A stretch of DNA of 47,185 nucleotides from an uncultured Muribaculaceae bacterium (GTDB lineage Bacteria > Bacteroidota > Bacteroidia > Bacteroidales > Muribaculaceae), in contig CAJTZS010000031.1 in assembly GCA_910584055.1 (NCBI GenBank), forward strand, positions 1 to 47,185, in the 5' to 3' direction. The translations under genes and the position numbers were made by a program. Below are positions 7,924 through 15,890 of this stretch, piece after piece. The first letter of the stretch is position 1. Each line of letters begins with the position of its first letter. Below the pieces are notes generated by a model that was not told the origin of the DNA, did not search any database, and saw nothing but the letters and a program-made list of their open reading frames with translations.

Positions 7924-9225
7924 TTACATTTTTCCATCAGCCAATGGAGCCGTTGTTCCATTCTTTGCAAATTCAGCCTGCTGCTCTGCAGTATACCCCA
8001 GAGAGGTAAGAACCTCCTCGTTGTTTCCGCCGAGTTCGGGGCACGGACCATATACAGGTTGATAGTTAGAGATTGTGAAGGGCACACCTACAGTGACGAA
8101 CGTTCCGATTTTACCACCCTGATCGATCTTCACGAGTGTGTTGCCGTCATAGTTATTCTGATCGCTCATGATCTCCTTCGTGTTGAGCACCGGAGCCACA
8201 GGTATACCGAACTTCGAAAGCTCAGCGGTAACCTCGTATTTAGTCTTGTTGATGGTATACGATTCTATACGGGCATATATTTCCTGTTTATGTTTGTCGC
8301 GTGCATCGGCGGTGTTGAAATCGGGATTTGTAAGCCAATCTTCAAAACCGAGTCCCTGACAAGCCTTTTCGAAATCTTTGGCTCCACGTTGCAGGATAAC
8401 ATATACATAAGCGTTAGGATCAGTCTCCCAACCTTTACATTTGTATGTCCATCCGAGCACACCGGAACCCTCCTGGTTACCTGAACGCGGAACGAAATCC
8501 CCGAATTTTTCATCAGGATACTGCGGGAACTGGGTCAGATAACCGATACGGTCGAGTGTGAGCTGGTCACGCGTCTTAATACGACATAGATTAAGGCATG
8601 CATTGTGCATGGATTGGTAGACGTAACTCCCTTCTCCTGTCCGTTCACGCTGTTGCAATGCGGCAAGCAGACCGATGGCAAGATGCATTCCTGTATTTGA
8701 GTCGCCAAGGGCTGCACCCGACTGGGTTGGCACGTTTTTATCACCTTCCCACCACCCGGTGGTAGACGCGGCGCCCGCAGTAACCTGAGCCACCGGTTCA
8801 TATGCTTTCAGGTCTTTATAAGTTGAGGACTCCGGAAACCCCTTGATAGTGCCGTAGATACAACGGGGATTCAATTGATGAACCTCTTCCCAGCTGAAAC
8901 CCAATTTATCCATTGCCCCCGGATGAAGGTTCTCAACGAATATATCGCATTCCTTTATCAGTTTCGTCAGAATCTCCTTACCGTCGGGAGTGGCGGCATC
9001 GAGCGTGAGCGACTTCTTATTGGAATTCAACTGAAGAAAATAATAGCTCGGGCAATCCGGATCGAACTGAAGTTCCTTACGGGTGGCGTCGCCCGATCCC
9101 GGACGCTCTATCTTTATCACCTCGGCTCCAAGCCAGGCAAGAAGTTGGGTGCAAGAAGGGCCTGACTGAACGGCAGTGAAATCTACAATTTTGATGCCCG
9201 CGAGGGGCGCAGTGTTTTGTGTCAT
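7924..9225 (-). CDS. frc: Formyl-CoA:oxalate CoA-transferase
   Basis: This class III (CaiB/BaiF) CoA-transferase moves CoA from formyl-CoA to oxalate, giving oxalyl-CoA and formate; with Oxc it forms a cycle whose net result is oxalate to formate plus CO2. The 433 residues follow Oxalobacter Frc closely: VDFTAVQSGPSCTQ near the start, KIERPGSGDATR, ENLHPGAMDKLGF, and GAALGDSNTG carrying the catalytic Asp (residue 175 from this start). The glycine-rich loop region of the family is recognisable near GNQEGSGVLGW. I start at the ATG at 9225; the open frame extends to a TTG at 9234, but ATG gives the expected N-terminus. It is the first gene of the three-gene operon, divergent from guanine deaminase. 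Confidence 0.96.
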   Translation of the reverse strand: MTQNTAPLAGIKIVDFTAVQSGPSCTQLLAWLGAEVIKIERPGSGDATRKELQFDPDCPSYYFLQLNSNKKSLTLDAATPDGKEILTKLIKECDIFVENLHPGAMDKLGFSWEEVHQLNPRCIYGTIKGFPESSTYKDLKAYEPVAQVTAGAASTTGWWEGDKNVPTQSGAALGDSNTGMHLAIGLLAALQQRERTGEGSYVYQSMHNACLNLCRIKTRDQLTLDRIGYLTQFPQYPDEKFGDFVPRSGNQEGSGVLGWTYKCKGWETDPNAYVYVILQRGAKDFEKACQGLGFEDWLTNPDFNTADARDKHKQEIYARIESYTINKTKYEVTAELSKFGIPVAPVLNTKEIMSDQNNYDGNTLVKIDQGGKIGTFVTVGVPFTISNYQPVYGPCPELGGNNEEVLTSLGYTAEQQAEFAKNGTTAPLADGKM

Positions 9226-9321
9226 AGTTTTCAATAATTTATTTATTTATCTTACGTTTAAAACATACCGACAATTACAAATGTTCATATTGTGTACACC
9301 AAAATATAGACTATAGATATC
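9226..9321. promoter_or_regulatory. Divergent intergenic region between frc and guaD with small palindromes
   Basis: These 96 bp must hold the start signals of both the oxalate operon and the guanine deaminase gene. Two perfect short palindromes are present: GTGTACAC (9292-9299) and TATAGACTATA (9305-9315), the latter 6 bp before the guaD ATG. No exact TAnnTTTG box was found in either direction. Confidence 0.35.
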
Positions 9322-10707
9322 ATGACAAAATACATTAAATATAACCCATCCGGAACTGAATTAAAGGGCATTCGAGGAGAGATGGTAACTTTTCATGAAG
9401 ACCCGTTCCTTGTAGAGGATGAATCGAAATGCTACACCCATTTTCAAGACGGACTTGTAGTGATTCAAGACGGCAAGATTCTCGCCGCCGGCAATTTTTC
9501 GGAAATATCCCCTCTCTATCCGGAACTTAAGGATATCGACTCTTACGAGAACGCAGTCATCATCCCCGGCATGATCGACACTCACGTGCATTATGTGCAG
9601 TCTCCCATGATAGGCTCATTCGGAGACACGTTGCTCAAATGGCTCAATCAATATACTTTCCCCACTGAAGCCCGTTTCCGCTCGAAGGAATTTGCCGATT
9701 CCGTGGCGCGTCTCTTTTTCTCGCAGATTCTGCGTCAAGGCACAACAACGGCAAACGTGTTCTCAACCACTTTCGCGTCATCAGTCGATGCCCTTTTCGA
9801 GGAGTCGGAGAGATACAACACGCGCATAATCACCGGCAAGGTGCTTCAAGACCGCAATCTCCCGGAATCACTGCGCGACCATTCTGCCGAGGGCTCAATT
9901 TCCATTGCCTCTGAACTCCTTGATAAATGGCACGGACGTGGACGGCAGATGTATGCCGTTATCCCTCGTTTCGCCCCTACAAGCACCCCGCGCCAACTCG
10001 AACTCGCCGGACAACTCTATCAGGATAATCTTGACAAAGGTGTCTATATGCACACTCATCTTGATGAAGCTGACGATGAGATAGAATGGGCCCTCTCCCT
10101 CTATCCTCATGCTGCCAATTATACAGACATATACCGCAGATACAACCTTTTAGGCAACAGGACAGTCCTTGCTCACTGCTGCCTCGTAAAAGAGGAGGAA
10201 TGGCAGATACTTCATGATTACGACTGCGGCGTGGCACACTGCCCGTCGTCTAATCTTTTCTTAGGCGACGGTATGTTCAAATTCTGGGAAGCGAAGAAAG
10301 AGAAGCGCCCTGTCAAGGTAGGAGTCGGCACTGACGTAGGTGCAGGCACAAACTTTTCATTGCCCCGGCAGCTCAATGAAGCTTACAAAGTCGGCATGCT
10401 TAAAAAGAGAAGTATCGGAGCGCTCAAAAGTTTCTATATGGCGACTAAAGGAGGTGCGCAGGTTCTCCATCTTGAAGACCGCATAGGTTCGCTGGAGCCG
10501 GGGTTCGAGGCAGATATAGCGGTGCTCGACATGCAGCCAAACGACTTCCTGAAATGGAGAATGCAATTCAACGACTTTATCCTTGACCGTATGTTTATCC
10601 TCCAGACCCTTTCCCCCGACAACCTTGTGCGCGCCACATACGTTGCCGGCAAACGTGTCTACGACCGCGAACGCCGGCATCAGCTGCTCCACGCCGACGA
10701 ATTATAA
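9322..10707 (+). CDS. guaD: Guanine deaminase
   Basis: This amidohydrolase-superfamily enzyme hydrolyses guanine to xanthine and ammonia. The 461-residue protein has the metal-binding HxH motif in DTHVHYVQ (residues about 88-95) followed by the family-typical stretch SFGDTLLKWLNQYTFP. Later come HTHLDE, VLAHCCLV, HCPSSNLFLGDG and GVGTDVGAGTNFS, whose Asp is the expected catalytic/metal ligand. All of these align with E. coli GuaD, which is similar in length. It faces away from the oxalate operon across 96 bp. No other purine-catabolism gene lies nearby, so it probably serves guanine salvage or nitrogen release by itself. Confidence 0.93.
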   Translation: MTKYIKYNPSGTELKGIRGEMVTFHEDPFLVEDESKCYTHFQDGLVVIQDGKILAAGNFSEISPLYPELKDIDSYENAVIIPGMIDTHVHYVQSPMIGSFGDTLLKWLNQYTFPTEARFRSKEFADSVARLFFSQILRQGTTTANVFSTTFASSVDALFEESERYNTRIITGKVLQDRNLPESLRDHSAEGSISIASELLDKWHGRGRQMYAVIPRFAPTSTPRQLELAGQLYQDNLDKGVYMHTHLDEADDEIEWALSLYPHAANYTDIYRRYNLLGNRTVLAHCCLVKEEEWQILHDYDCGVAHCPSSNLFLGDGMFKFWEAKKEKRPVKVGVGTDVGAGTNFSLPRQLNEAYKVGMLKKRSIGALKSFYMATKGGAQVLHLEDRIGSLEPGFEADIAVLDMQPNDFLKWRMQFNDFILDRMFILQTLSPDNLVRATYVAGKRVYDRERRHQLLHADEL

Positions 10708-10739
10708 TTTGCATTTTCATCATTTAATGATTACCTTTG
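10708..10739 (+). promoter_or_regulatory. Bacteroidota-type promoter for the DUF3127 gene
   Basis: TTTG (10708-10711) and TACCTTTG (10732-10739) are separated by 20 bp, an exact match to the -33/-7 consensus. It begins 1 bp after the guaD stop codon, so the next gene has its own promoter. The expected transcription start is near 10746. Confidence 0.75.
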
Positions 10740-10784
10740 CATTTCAATCGGCGTGACCGGAGCTCCTGAGTGCCTAAACCTATA

Positions 10785-10814
10785 CAGCCCTATTCAGCCC
10801 CATTCCGCCCTATC
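10785..10814. repeat. Three 10-bp GC-rich tandem units in the 5' leader
   Basis: The units CAGCCCTATT, CAGCCCCATT and CCGCCCTATC follow one another exactly, 33 bp before the preferred start codon. A matching block occurs at 34496-34525; the stretches 10792-10813 and 34493-34514 are identical at 20 of 22 positions. Confidence 0.6.
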
Positions 10815-10846
10815 CTACAATGCAAGAACAATCAAATTATAACAAA

Positions 10847-11260
10847 ATGGAAATAGAAGGCAAAATCATATTGGATCTTCCTGAAGAGGGAGGAACATCC
10901 AGAAATGGCAATCCATGGAGAAAAAAAAGCTGGGTGCTCGAAACATTCGGCCAGTATCCACGTAAGGTAAAATTCGACCTCTTTGGAGACCGTATCAATC
11001 AGGTGCATCTGGAAGCCGGCAAATCATATAAAGTTTCTGTTGATGCCGAAAGCCGCGAATTCAACGGACGTTGGTATACAGACCTTCGTGCTTATGCAGC
11101 CCAGGAAATGGGTGCACCTCAAATGCAGCAAAGCGCCCCGGCACAATCCTTTGGTGCGGCTCCCGCCCAACCGGCAGCACCCGCTGACCCTTTCGCGTCA
11201 AACGCTGCCCCGGCCGCTGATCCTTTCGCTTCAAACGATACGGATGATCTTCCTTTCTAA
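10847..11260 (+). CDS. DUF3127 family OB-like protein with SSB-like acidic C-terminal tail
   Basis: The 137-residue product has an N-terminal region (about residues 1-85) that fits the DUF3127 family of Bacteroidota: a small beta-rich domain beginning MEIEGKI with VLETFGQYPRKVKFDLFGD in the middle. A Gln/Ala/Pro-rich linker follows, holding two copies of ADPFASN. The last five residues are DDLPF. Bacterial single-stranded DNA-binding proteins share this plan of OB fold, flexible linker and acidic tip ending in Pro-Phe, so I infer a DNA-associated role; function is not established. I start at 10847 because MEIEGKI is the family-typical beginning; an in-frame ATG at 10820 would add nine residues. 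It is monocistronic, with its own promoter and a strong terminator. Confidence 0.82.
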   Translation: MEIEGKIILDLPEEGGTSRNGNPWRKKSWVLETFGQYPRKVKFDLFGDRINQVHLEAGKSYKVSVDAESREFNGRWYTDLRAYAAQEMGAPQMQQSAPAQSFGAAPAQPAAPADPFASNAAPAADPFASNDTDDLPF

Positions 11261-11303
11261 AATCAGAAGGAATTTCCGACAAATTATCAATACAAATATA
11301 GAT

Positions 11304-11335
11304 TTTAAGGGCACTATCGTGCCCTTAAACTTTTT
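11304..11335 (+). terminator. Intrinsic terminator after the DUF3127 gene
   Basis: A perfect 11-bp stem, TTTAAGGGCAC with GTGCCCTTAAA around a TATC loop, is followed by a run of five T. It is a clear factor-independent terminator. Confidence 0.9.
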
Positions 11336-11340
11336 ATATA

Positions 11341-11385
11341 GTGCAACATAGTACCCAAAATGTTATTTTGAGCACTATGTTGCAC
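11341..11385. repeat. 12-bp perfect inverted repeat upstream of glycogen synthase
   Basis: GTGCAACATAGT (11341-11352) and ACTATGTTGCAC (11374-11385) are exact inverse complements. Inside them CAAAAT and ATTTTG form a second 6-bp stem around a GTT loop. It lies between the preceding terminator and the glycogen synthase promoter, so it could be an operator, a cruciform or a second terminator-like hairpin. The downstream T-tract is weak. Confidence 0.7.
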
Positions 11386-11413
11386 CTTTGATTAAATTTT
11401 TAGCTCGCATTTT

Positions 11414-11445
11414 ATTGTCATTTATTAATCTTTTTACTAATTTTG
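11414..11445 (+). promoter_or_regulatory. Promoter for the glycogen synthase-phosphorylase pair
   Basis: ATTG (11414-11417, one mismatch to TTTG) and TAATTTTG (11438-11445, exact TAnnTTTG) are 20 bp apart. The expected transcription start is near 11452, about 50 nt before the ATG. Confidence 0.65.
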
Positions 11446-11501
11446 TAGCCGTTAGGATAATTTATACAGATAAGAACCGGATTTTTAAGGTAAAAAAATT
11501 A

Positions 11502-13196
11502 ATGACAAGCCAAAAGAATCAAGCTGCATCCTTTCCCGAATCTAATCCTGTCCTCTCGGAGCAAATTGCTCTTATGACAGAAACGAGCTGGGAGGTATGC
11601 AATAAGATCGGCGGCATCTATGCCGTTCTCTCAACCAAGGCACGGCAGCTGAAAGAGCAGTTCGGAGACGCTTTGGTATTTATTGGCCCCGATGTATGGA
11701 GCCCGGATAATCCTTCACCATATTTTAAAGAGAAAAAATCCATTCTCAAATCAGCTTCCACAAAACTGAAGCTTCCTTGGGGGATTTCAATCCGTACAGG
11801 CCGCTGGGATATTCCCGGCGCACCTCAGGTTATACTCGTGAACCCCGGTGAGACATCGGCGCATATAGCTGAGGTATATGGAAAAATGTGGGAAAAATAT
11901 GGTGTAGATTCACTTCATTCCTATGGTGATTATGGAGAATCGTGCGAATTTGCGGTGGCTTCGGCAATCGTGATCAAGGCACTCGCAAATCATCTCAAGG
12001 TGAAGGAGAGTAAAGTCGTCGCACATTTCGATGAATGGACCACAGGCATGGGCCTTCTCTATACACAGCAGACAATGCCGGAGGCCGCCACAATTTTCAC
12101 AACCCACGCTACAAGTATCGGACGCAGCATATGCGGAAACGGCAAGCCGCTCTACGAATATTTCCATAATTATAATGGTAACCAGATGGCGGATGAGCTG
12201 AACATGCAGTCGAAGCATACTCTTGAAAAAGCAGCCGCGCACGCCGCCGACTGTTTTACAACCGTCAGCGAAGTCACGGCAAGAGAATGCGAGCAACTGC
12301 TCGCTATTCGTCCCCAAGTGGTGACTCCAAACGGGTTTGAGCCGGATTTTGTGCCTAAGACCACAAAATACAACAAGCTCCGCAAGGATGGACGTCAGCG
12401 CCTTATCAGTGTGGCATCTGCCCTCACACAAAAGAAATATGACGACAACACGTTCATGATCGCGACTTCGGGCAGACATGAGTATCGCAACAAGGGTCTC
12501 GACCTGTTTCTGGATTCCATAGTAAGAATGGAAGAGCAAATGCCAGAAAACGCTGAGGCACTCGCATTCATACTCGTGCCGGGATGGGTAAAAGAACCTT
12601 CCGGCAGTCTACTCATGACACTCGACTTTGAAGGGAAAGACAATTCCGCGCCAGACTTCCTGACCCACCGTCTCTTCAACGAAGACTCAGACGAAGTGTG
12701 CGCAAGAATCCGCGAACTCCGCGCCGCCGGAAAATTCGGCAAGATAAGGGTGATATACGTGCCAAGCTATCTTGACGGCCATGACGGCATAATAGATATC
12801 GCATATTATGACCTTCTTGCGGCTTTCGACCTGACGCTCTTCCCGTCTTACTACGAGCCTTGGGGCTATACACCCCTTGAAAGCACAGCGTTCGGCGTTC
12901 CCACTGTAACCACAGACAAAGCCGGCTTCGGACAATGGGTGCTCGATAATTTCAAGAACGGCCTGCGTCAATGCGGAGTATATGTCGTGCCGCGCGAAGA
13001 CAACAATTATATCGAATCGCGCGATGCCATTGCGGGTGCTTCCGTGGATTATTATAACGCCACACCCGTCGCACGGTCAGAGGCTCGCCATGCCGCTTTC
13101 CTCACTGCCGAGAAGGCTGATTGGCAATATTTCATAAGATATTATGATGAAGCGTTCTCCACAGCGCTGCGCCGCGCCTCGGAAAGAACTAAATAA
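11502..13196 (+). CDS. Glycogen synthase, GT3-like (eukaryotic-type)
   Basis: This glycosyltransferase should extend alpha-1,4-glucan from a nucleotide-glucose donor. The 564 residues resemble the GT3 (yeast/animal) glycogen synthases rather than bacterial GT5 GlgA: WEVCNKIGGIYAVLSTKA near the N-terminus, HFDEWTTGMG, IFTTHATSIGR, AAAHAADCFTTVSEVTA and VTPNGFEPDF, then the donor-site stretch YYEPWGYTPLE with its catalytic Glu. GT3-like synthases are known in Bacteroidota. The open frame extends to a TTG at 11388, but the predicted promoter lies inside that extension, so the ATG at 11502 is preferred. It is followed after 28 bp by the phosphorylase and is probably cotranscribed with it. Donor sugar (UDP- or ADP-glucose) cannot be read from sequence. 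Confidence 0.9.
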   Translation: MTSQKNQAASFPESNPVLSEQIALMTETSWEVCNKIGGIYAVLSTKARQLKEQFGDALVFIGPDVWSPDNPSPYFKEKKSILKSASTKLKLPWGISIRTGRWDIPGAPQVILVNPGETSAHIAEVYGKMWEKYGVDSLHSYGDYGESCEFAVASAIVIKALANHLKVKESKVVAHFDEWTTGMGLLYTQQTMPEAATIFTTHATSIGRSICGNGKPLYEYFHNYNGNQMADELNMQSKHTLEKAAAHAADCFTTVSEVTARECEQLLAIRPQVVTPNGFEPDFVPKTTKYNKLRKDGRQRLISVASALTQKKYDDNTFMIATSGRHEYRNKGLDLFLDSIVRMEEQMPENAEALAFILVPGWVKEPSGSLLMTLDFEGKDNSAPDFLTHRLFNEDSDEVCARIRELRAAGKFGKIRVIYVPSYLDGHDGIIDIAYYDLLAAFDLTLFPSYYEPWGYTPLESTAFGVPTVTTDKAGFGQWVLDNFKNGLRQCGVYVVPREDNNYIESRDAIAGASVDYYNATPVARSEARHAAFLTAEKADWQYFIRYYDEAFSTALRRASERTK

Positions 13197-13224
13197 TTAA
13201 GTAAAATATTAAAAATTTAAATAT

Positions 13225-15786
13225 ATGAAACTTCAGGTTAGCAATACGAACGCGCCGGCATGGCGCACAATCACTGTAAGTGCTGAAATCCCCAAAGAAC
13301 TCAAGCCCCTTGAGGAGATGTCAAAGAATCTCTGGTGGGTATGGAACAGCGCCGGCAAACGCCTTTTCCGCGACATAGACCATGACCTCTGGCGTCAGGT
13401 CGGTGAAAACCCTGTGATGCTCCTCCAGCAACTCTCATACGAACGCTATCAGGAAATACTCTCTGATTCCGCAATGCTTGAAAGGATCAAGGAAGTATAC
13501 GCCATGTTCAAGGACTATATGAAACAGCCCATGGACAAGAAACTTCCCTCCGTGGCATATTTCTCAATGGAATACGGCCTATGCAATTGCCTGAAAATAT
13601 ATTCCGGAGGTCTCGGAGTGCTTGCCGGCGACTACATCAAGCAGGCTTCAGACTCACGCATCGACATGACTGCCGTCGGCTTCCTTTACAAGTATGGCTA
13701 TTTCTCTCAGTCGCTCTCTATCGACGGCCAGCAGATTGCCAATTATGAAAGTCAGAACTTCGATCAGCTCCCGATAGAGCCTGTGCTCGGAGAAGACGGG
13801 CAGCCGATGATTCTTGAAGTGCCCTACCCGGGACGTATCGTATACAGCCATGTATGGCGCGTGAACGTGGGCCGCATGAAGCTCTATCTCCTCGACACCG
13901 ATCTCGACCAGAATTCGGAATGGGACCGTCAGATCACCCACAAGCTTTATGGCGGTGACTGGGAGAACCGTATCAAACAAGAGTATCTTCTCGGCATCGG
14001 CGGTATCCTCATGCTCGAGAAATTAGGAATCAAGACTGACCTCTATCATGCAAACGAAGGACACGCGGCATTGCTTAACCTCCAGCGCCTTGTTGACTAT
14101 GTTCAGAAAGACCATCTCCCCTTCAACGTCGCTCTTGAAATTGTGCGCTCTTCTTCACTATATACCGTCCACACTCCGGTTCCCGCAGGTCACGACTATT
14201 TCGAGGAGTCGCTCTTCGGCAAATACCTCGGTGAATATCCTGCAAAACTCGGTATTTCATGGAATGACCTCATGAACATGGGACGCGAAAATCCCGACAC
14301 CAACGAGCGCTTCTCCATGAGCGTCTTCTGTCTCAACACTTGTCAGGAAGCAAACGGCGTGAGCTGGCTGCATGGTGAAGTGTCCAAGAAAATGTTCGCA
14401 GGAATCTGGAAAGGCTACGCTCCCGAAGAATCTCACGTTGGTTACGTCACCAACGGCGTGCATATGCCGACATGGGCAGCATCCGAATGGAAAGAGTTCT
14501 ATTCAGAACATCTCGACAACAGCCTGTTCGAAGACCAGAGCAATCCGGAAATGTGGAAGGGCATCTTCAACGTTCCGGACGAGGACATCTGGAATATGCG
14601 TATGACGATGAAGAACAAATTCATCAATTTCGTTAAGAAAGATTTCAAGGAGAAATGGCTCAAAAACCAGGGTGATCCTACAGAGGTGATGAAGATCGTT
14701 GACAAGATCAATCCCAACGCCCTGATTATCGGTTTCGCGCGTCGTTTCGCAACGTACAAGCGCGCACACCTCCTCTTCACCGACCTCGACCGTCTCGCAA
14801 AGATTGTGAACAACGAGAAATATCCCGTGCAGTTCATCTTCTCCGGGAAGGCTCACCCCGCCGATGGTGCAGGACAAGGCCTCATCAAGAGAATCACGGA
14901 AATCTCCAAGATGCCTCAGTTCTCCGGCAAGATCATCTTCCTTGAAGACTACAACATGATCGTGGCAAAACGTCTCGTGACAGGCGTTGACATCTGGCTG
15001 AACACTCCGACACGTCCGTTGGAGGCTTCCGGAACATCCGGTGAGAAGGCTGAAATGAACGGTGTGCTCAACTTCTCAGTTCTCGACGGCTGGTGGTATG
15101 AAGGCTACCGTTTCGATGAGAAAGCCGGCTGGGCGCTCACCGACAAACGCACTTTCACCGATCAGGCACAGCAGGACAAACTCGATGCTGCCACAATCTA
15201 TTCCATGCTTGAGAATGAGATAATTCCGCTCTATTTCAATAAGAACTACAAAGGTTACAGCCCCGAGTGGATACAATATATCAAACGTTCGATCGGTCAT
15301 ATCGCTCCCCACTTCACAATGAAACGTCAGCTTGACGACTATATTGACCGCTTCTACCTCCCCGAGGCAAAACGCGCAGCCAAACTCGAAGCCAACAACT
15401 TCGCAAAAGCCCGTGAGATAGTTGCATGGAAAGAGGAAGTCGCTTCCAAATGGGACAGTATTCAGGTTGTTTCCTCCAACTTCGACGAATCACATACAGG
15501 AGCTTCACGCACCGGCGACAAGATTGACATCACCGTCGTTCTCGACACCAAAGGACTCGGCGATTCAATCGGCGTAGAACTCGTTTACTACAAAGAGGAA
15601 AACGGCGAGAGCAAATTCGACGGCCGCACAGAGCTTAACGTGGTGAAACGCGACGGCAACCTCTACACATACGAACTTAAGTCTGCACTTAAAGAGGCCG
15701 GCATATACAAATATGCCTTGCGAATGTATCCTAAGAACGCCGAGCTTCCCCACCGTCAGGACTTCGCTTACGTTCGTTGGTTCTAA
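13225..15786 (+). CDS. glgP: Alpha-glucan (glycogen/maltodextrin) phosphorylase, GT35
   Basis: The enzyme cleaves alpha-1,4-glucan with phosphate to glucose-1-phosphate, using pyridoxal phosphate. The 853-residue protein begins with the DUF3417 domain of short-type phosphorylases (about residues 15-125, with KNLWWVWN), then the GT35 core: FSMEYGL, YSGGLGVLAGDY, HANEGHAAL, RRFATYKRAHL, and the cofactor site ASGTSGEKAEMNG with the PLP lysine at K608. The last roughly 95 residues form a beta-rich extension common to Bacteroidota homologues. It sits 28 bp after glycogen synthase, so synthesis and breakdown genes are coupled. A 16-bp hairpin terminator follows. Confidence 0.94.
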   Translation: MKLQVSNTNAPAWRTITVSAEIPKELKPLEEMSKNLWWVWNSAGKRLFRDIDHDLWRQVGENPVMLLQQLSYERYQEILSDSAMLERIKEVYAMFKDYMKQPMDKKLPSVAYFSMEYGLCNCLKIYSGGLGVLAGDYIKQASDSRIDMTAVGFLYKYGYFSQSLSIDGQQIANYESQNFDQLPIEPVLGEDGQPMILEVPYPGRIVYSHVWRVNVGRMKLYLLDTDLDQNSEWDRQITHKLYGGDWENRIKQEYLLGIGGILMLEKLGIKTDLYHANEGHAALLNLQRLVDYVQKDHLPFNVALEIVRSSSLYTVHTPVPAGHDYFEESLFGKYLGEYPAKLGISWNDLMNMGRENPDTNERFSMSVFCLNTCQEANGVSWLHGEVSKKMFAGIWKGYAPEESHVGYVTNGVHMPTWAASEWKEFYSEHLDNSLFEDQSNPEMWKGIFNVPDEDIWNMRMTMKNKFINFVKKDFKEKWLKNQGDPTEVMKIVDKINPNALIIGFARRFATYKRAHLLFTDLDRLAKIVNNEKYPVQFIFSGKAHPADGAGQGLIKRITEISKMPQFSGKIIFLEDYNMIVAKRLVTGVDIWLNTPTRPLEASGTSGEKAEMNGVLNFSVLDGWWYEGYRFDEKAGWALTDKRTFTDQAQQDKLDAATIYSMLENEIIPLYFNKNYKGYSPEWIQYIKRSIGHIAPHFTMKRQLDDYIDRFYLPEAKRAAKLEANNFAKAREIVAWKEEVASKWDSIQVVSSNFDESHTGASRTGDKIDITVVLDTKGLGDSIGVELVYYKEENGESKFDGRTELNVVKRDGNLYTYELKSALKEAGIYKYALRMYPKNAELPHRQDFAYVRWF

Positions 15787-15842
15787 GAATACGTAAAAAA
15801 GTGTATGTTCATCAAACATTACACATCAAACATTTAACATTA

Positions 15843-15879
15843 AAGGAAAGCACCGATTCAATAAATCGGTGCTTTCCTT
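15843..15879 (+). terminator. Terminator after the glycogen operon
   Basis: A perfect 16-bp stem, AAGGAAAGCACCGATT with AATCGGTGCTTTCCTT around a 5-nt loop. The T-rich 3' arm acts as the tail; no separate long T-run follows. It ends 11 bp before the rsmG ATG. Confidence 0.8.
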
Positions 15880-15890
15880 GTTATAGAAAT

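Noticed and set aside
11388..11501. N-terminal extension of glycogen synthase from a TTG codon
   Set aside because: The extension overlaps the predicted -33/-7 promoter and has no counterpart at the start of GT3 enzymes, so the ATG at 11502 was used.
15777..15890. N-terminal extension of rsmG
   Set aside because: It would be translated through the 16-bp terminator hairpin and starts inside glgP. The ATG at 15891 gives the normal 207-residue protein.
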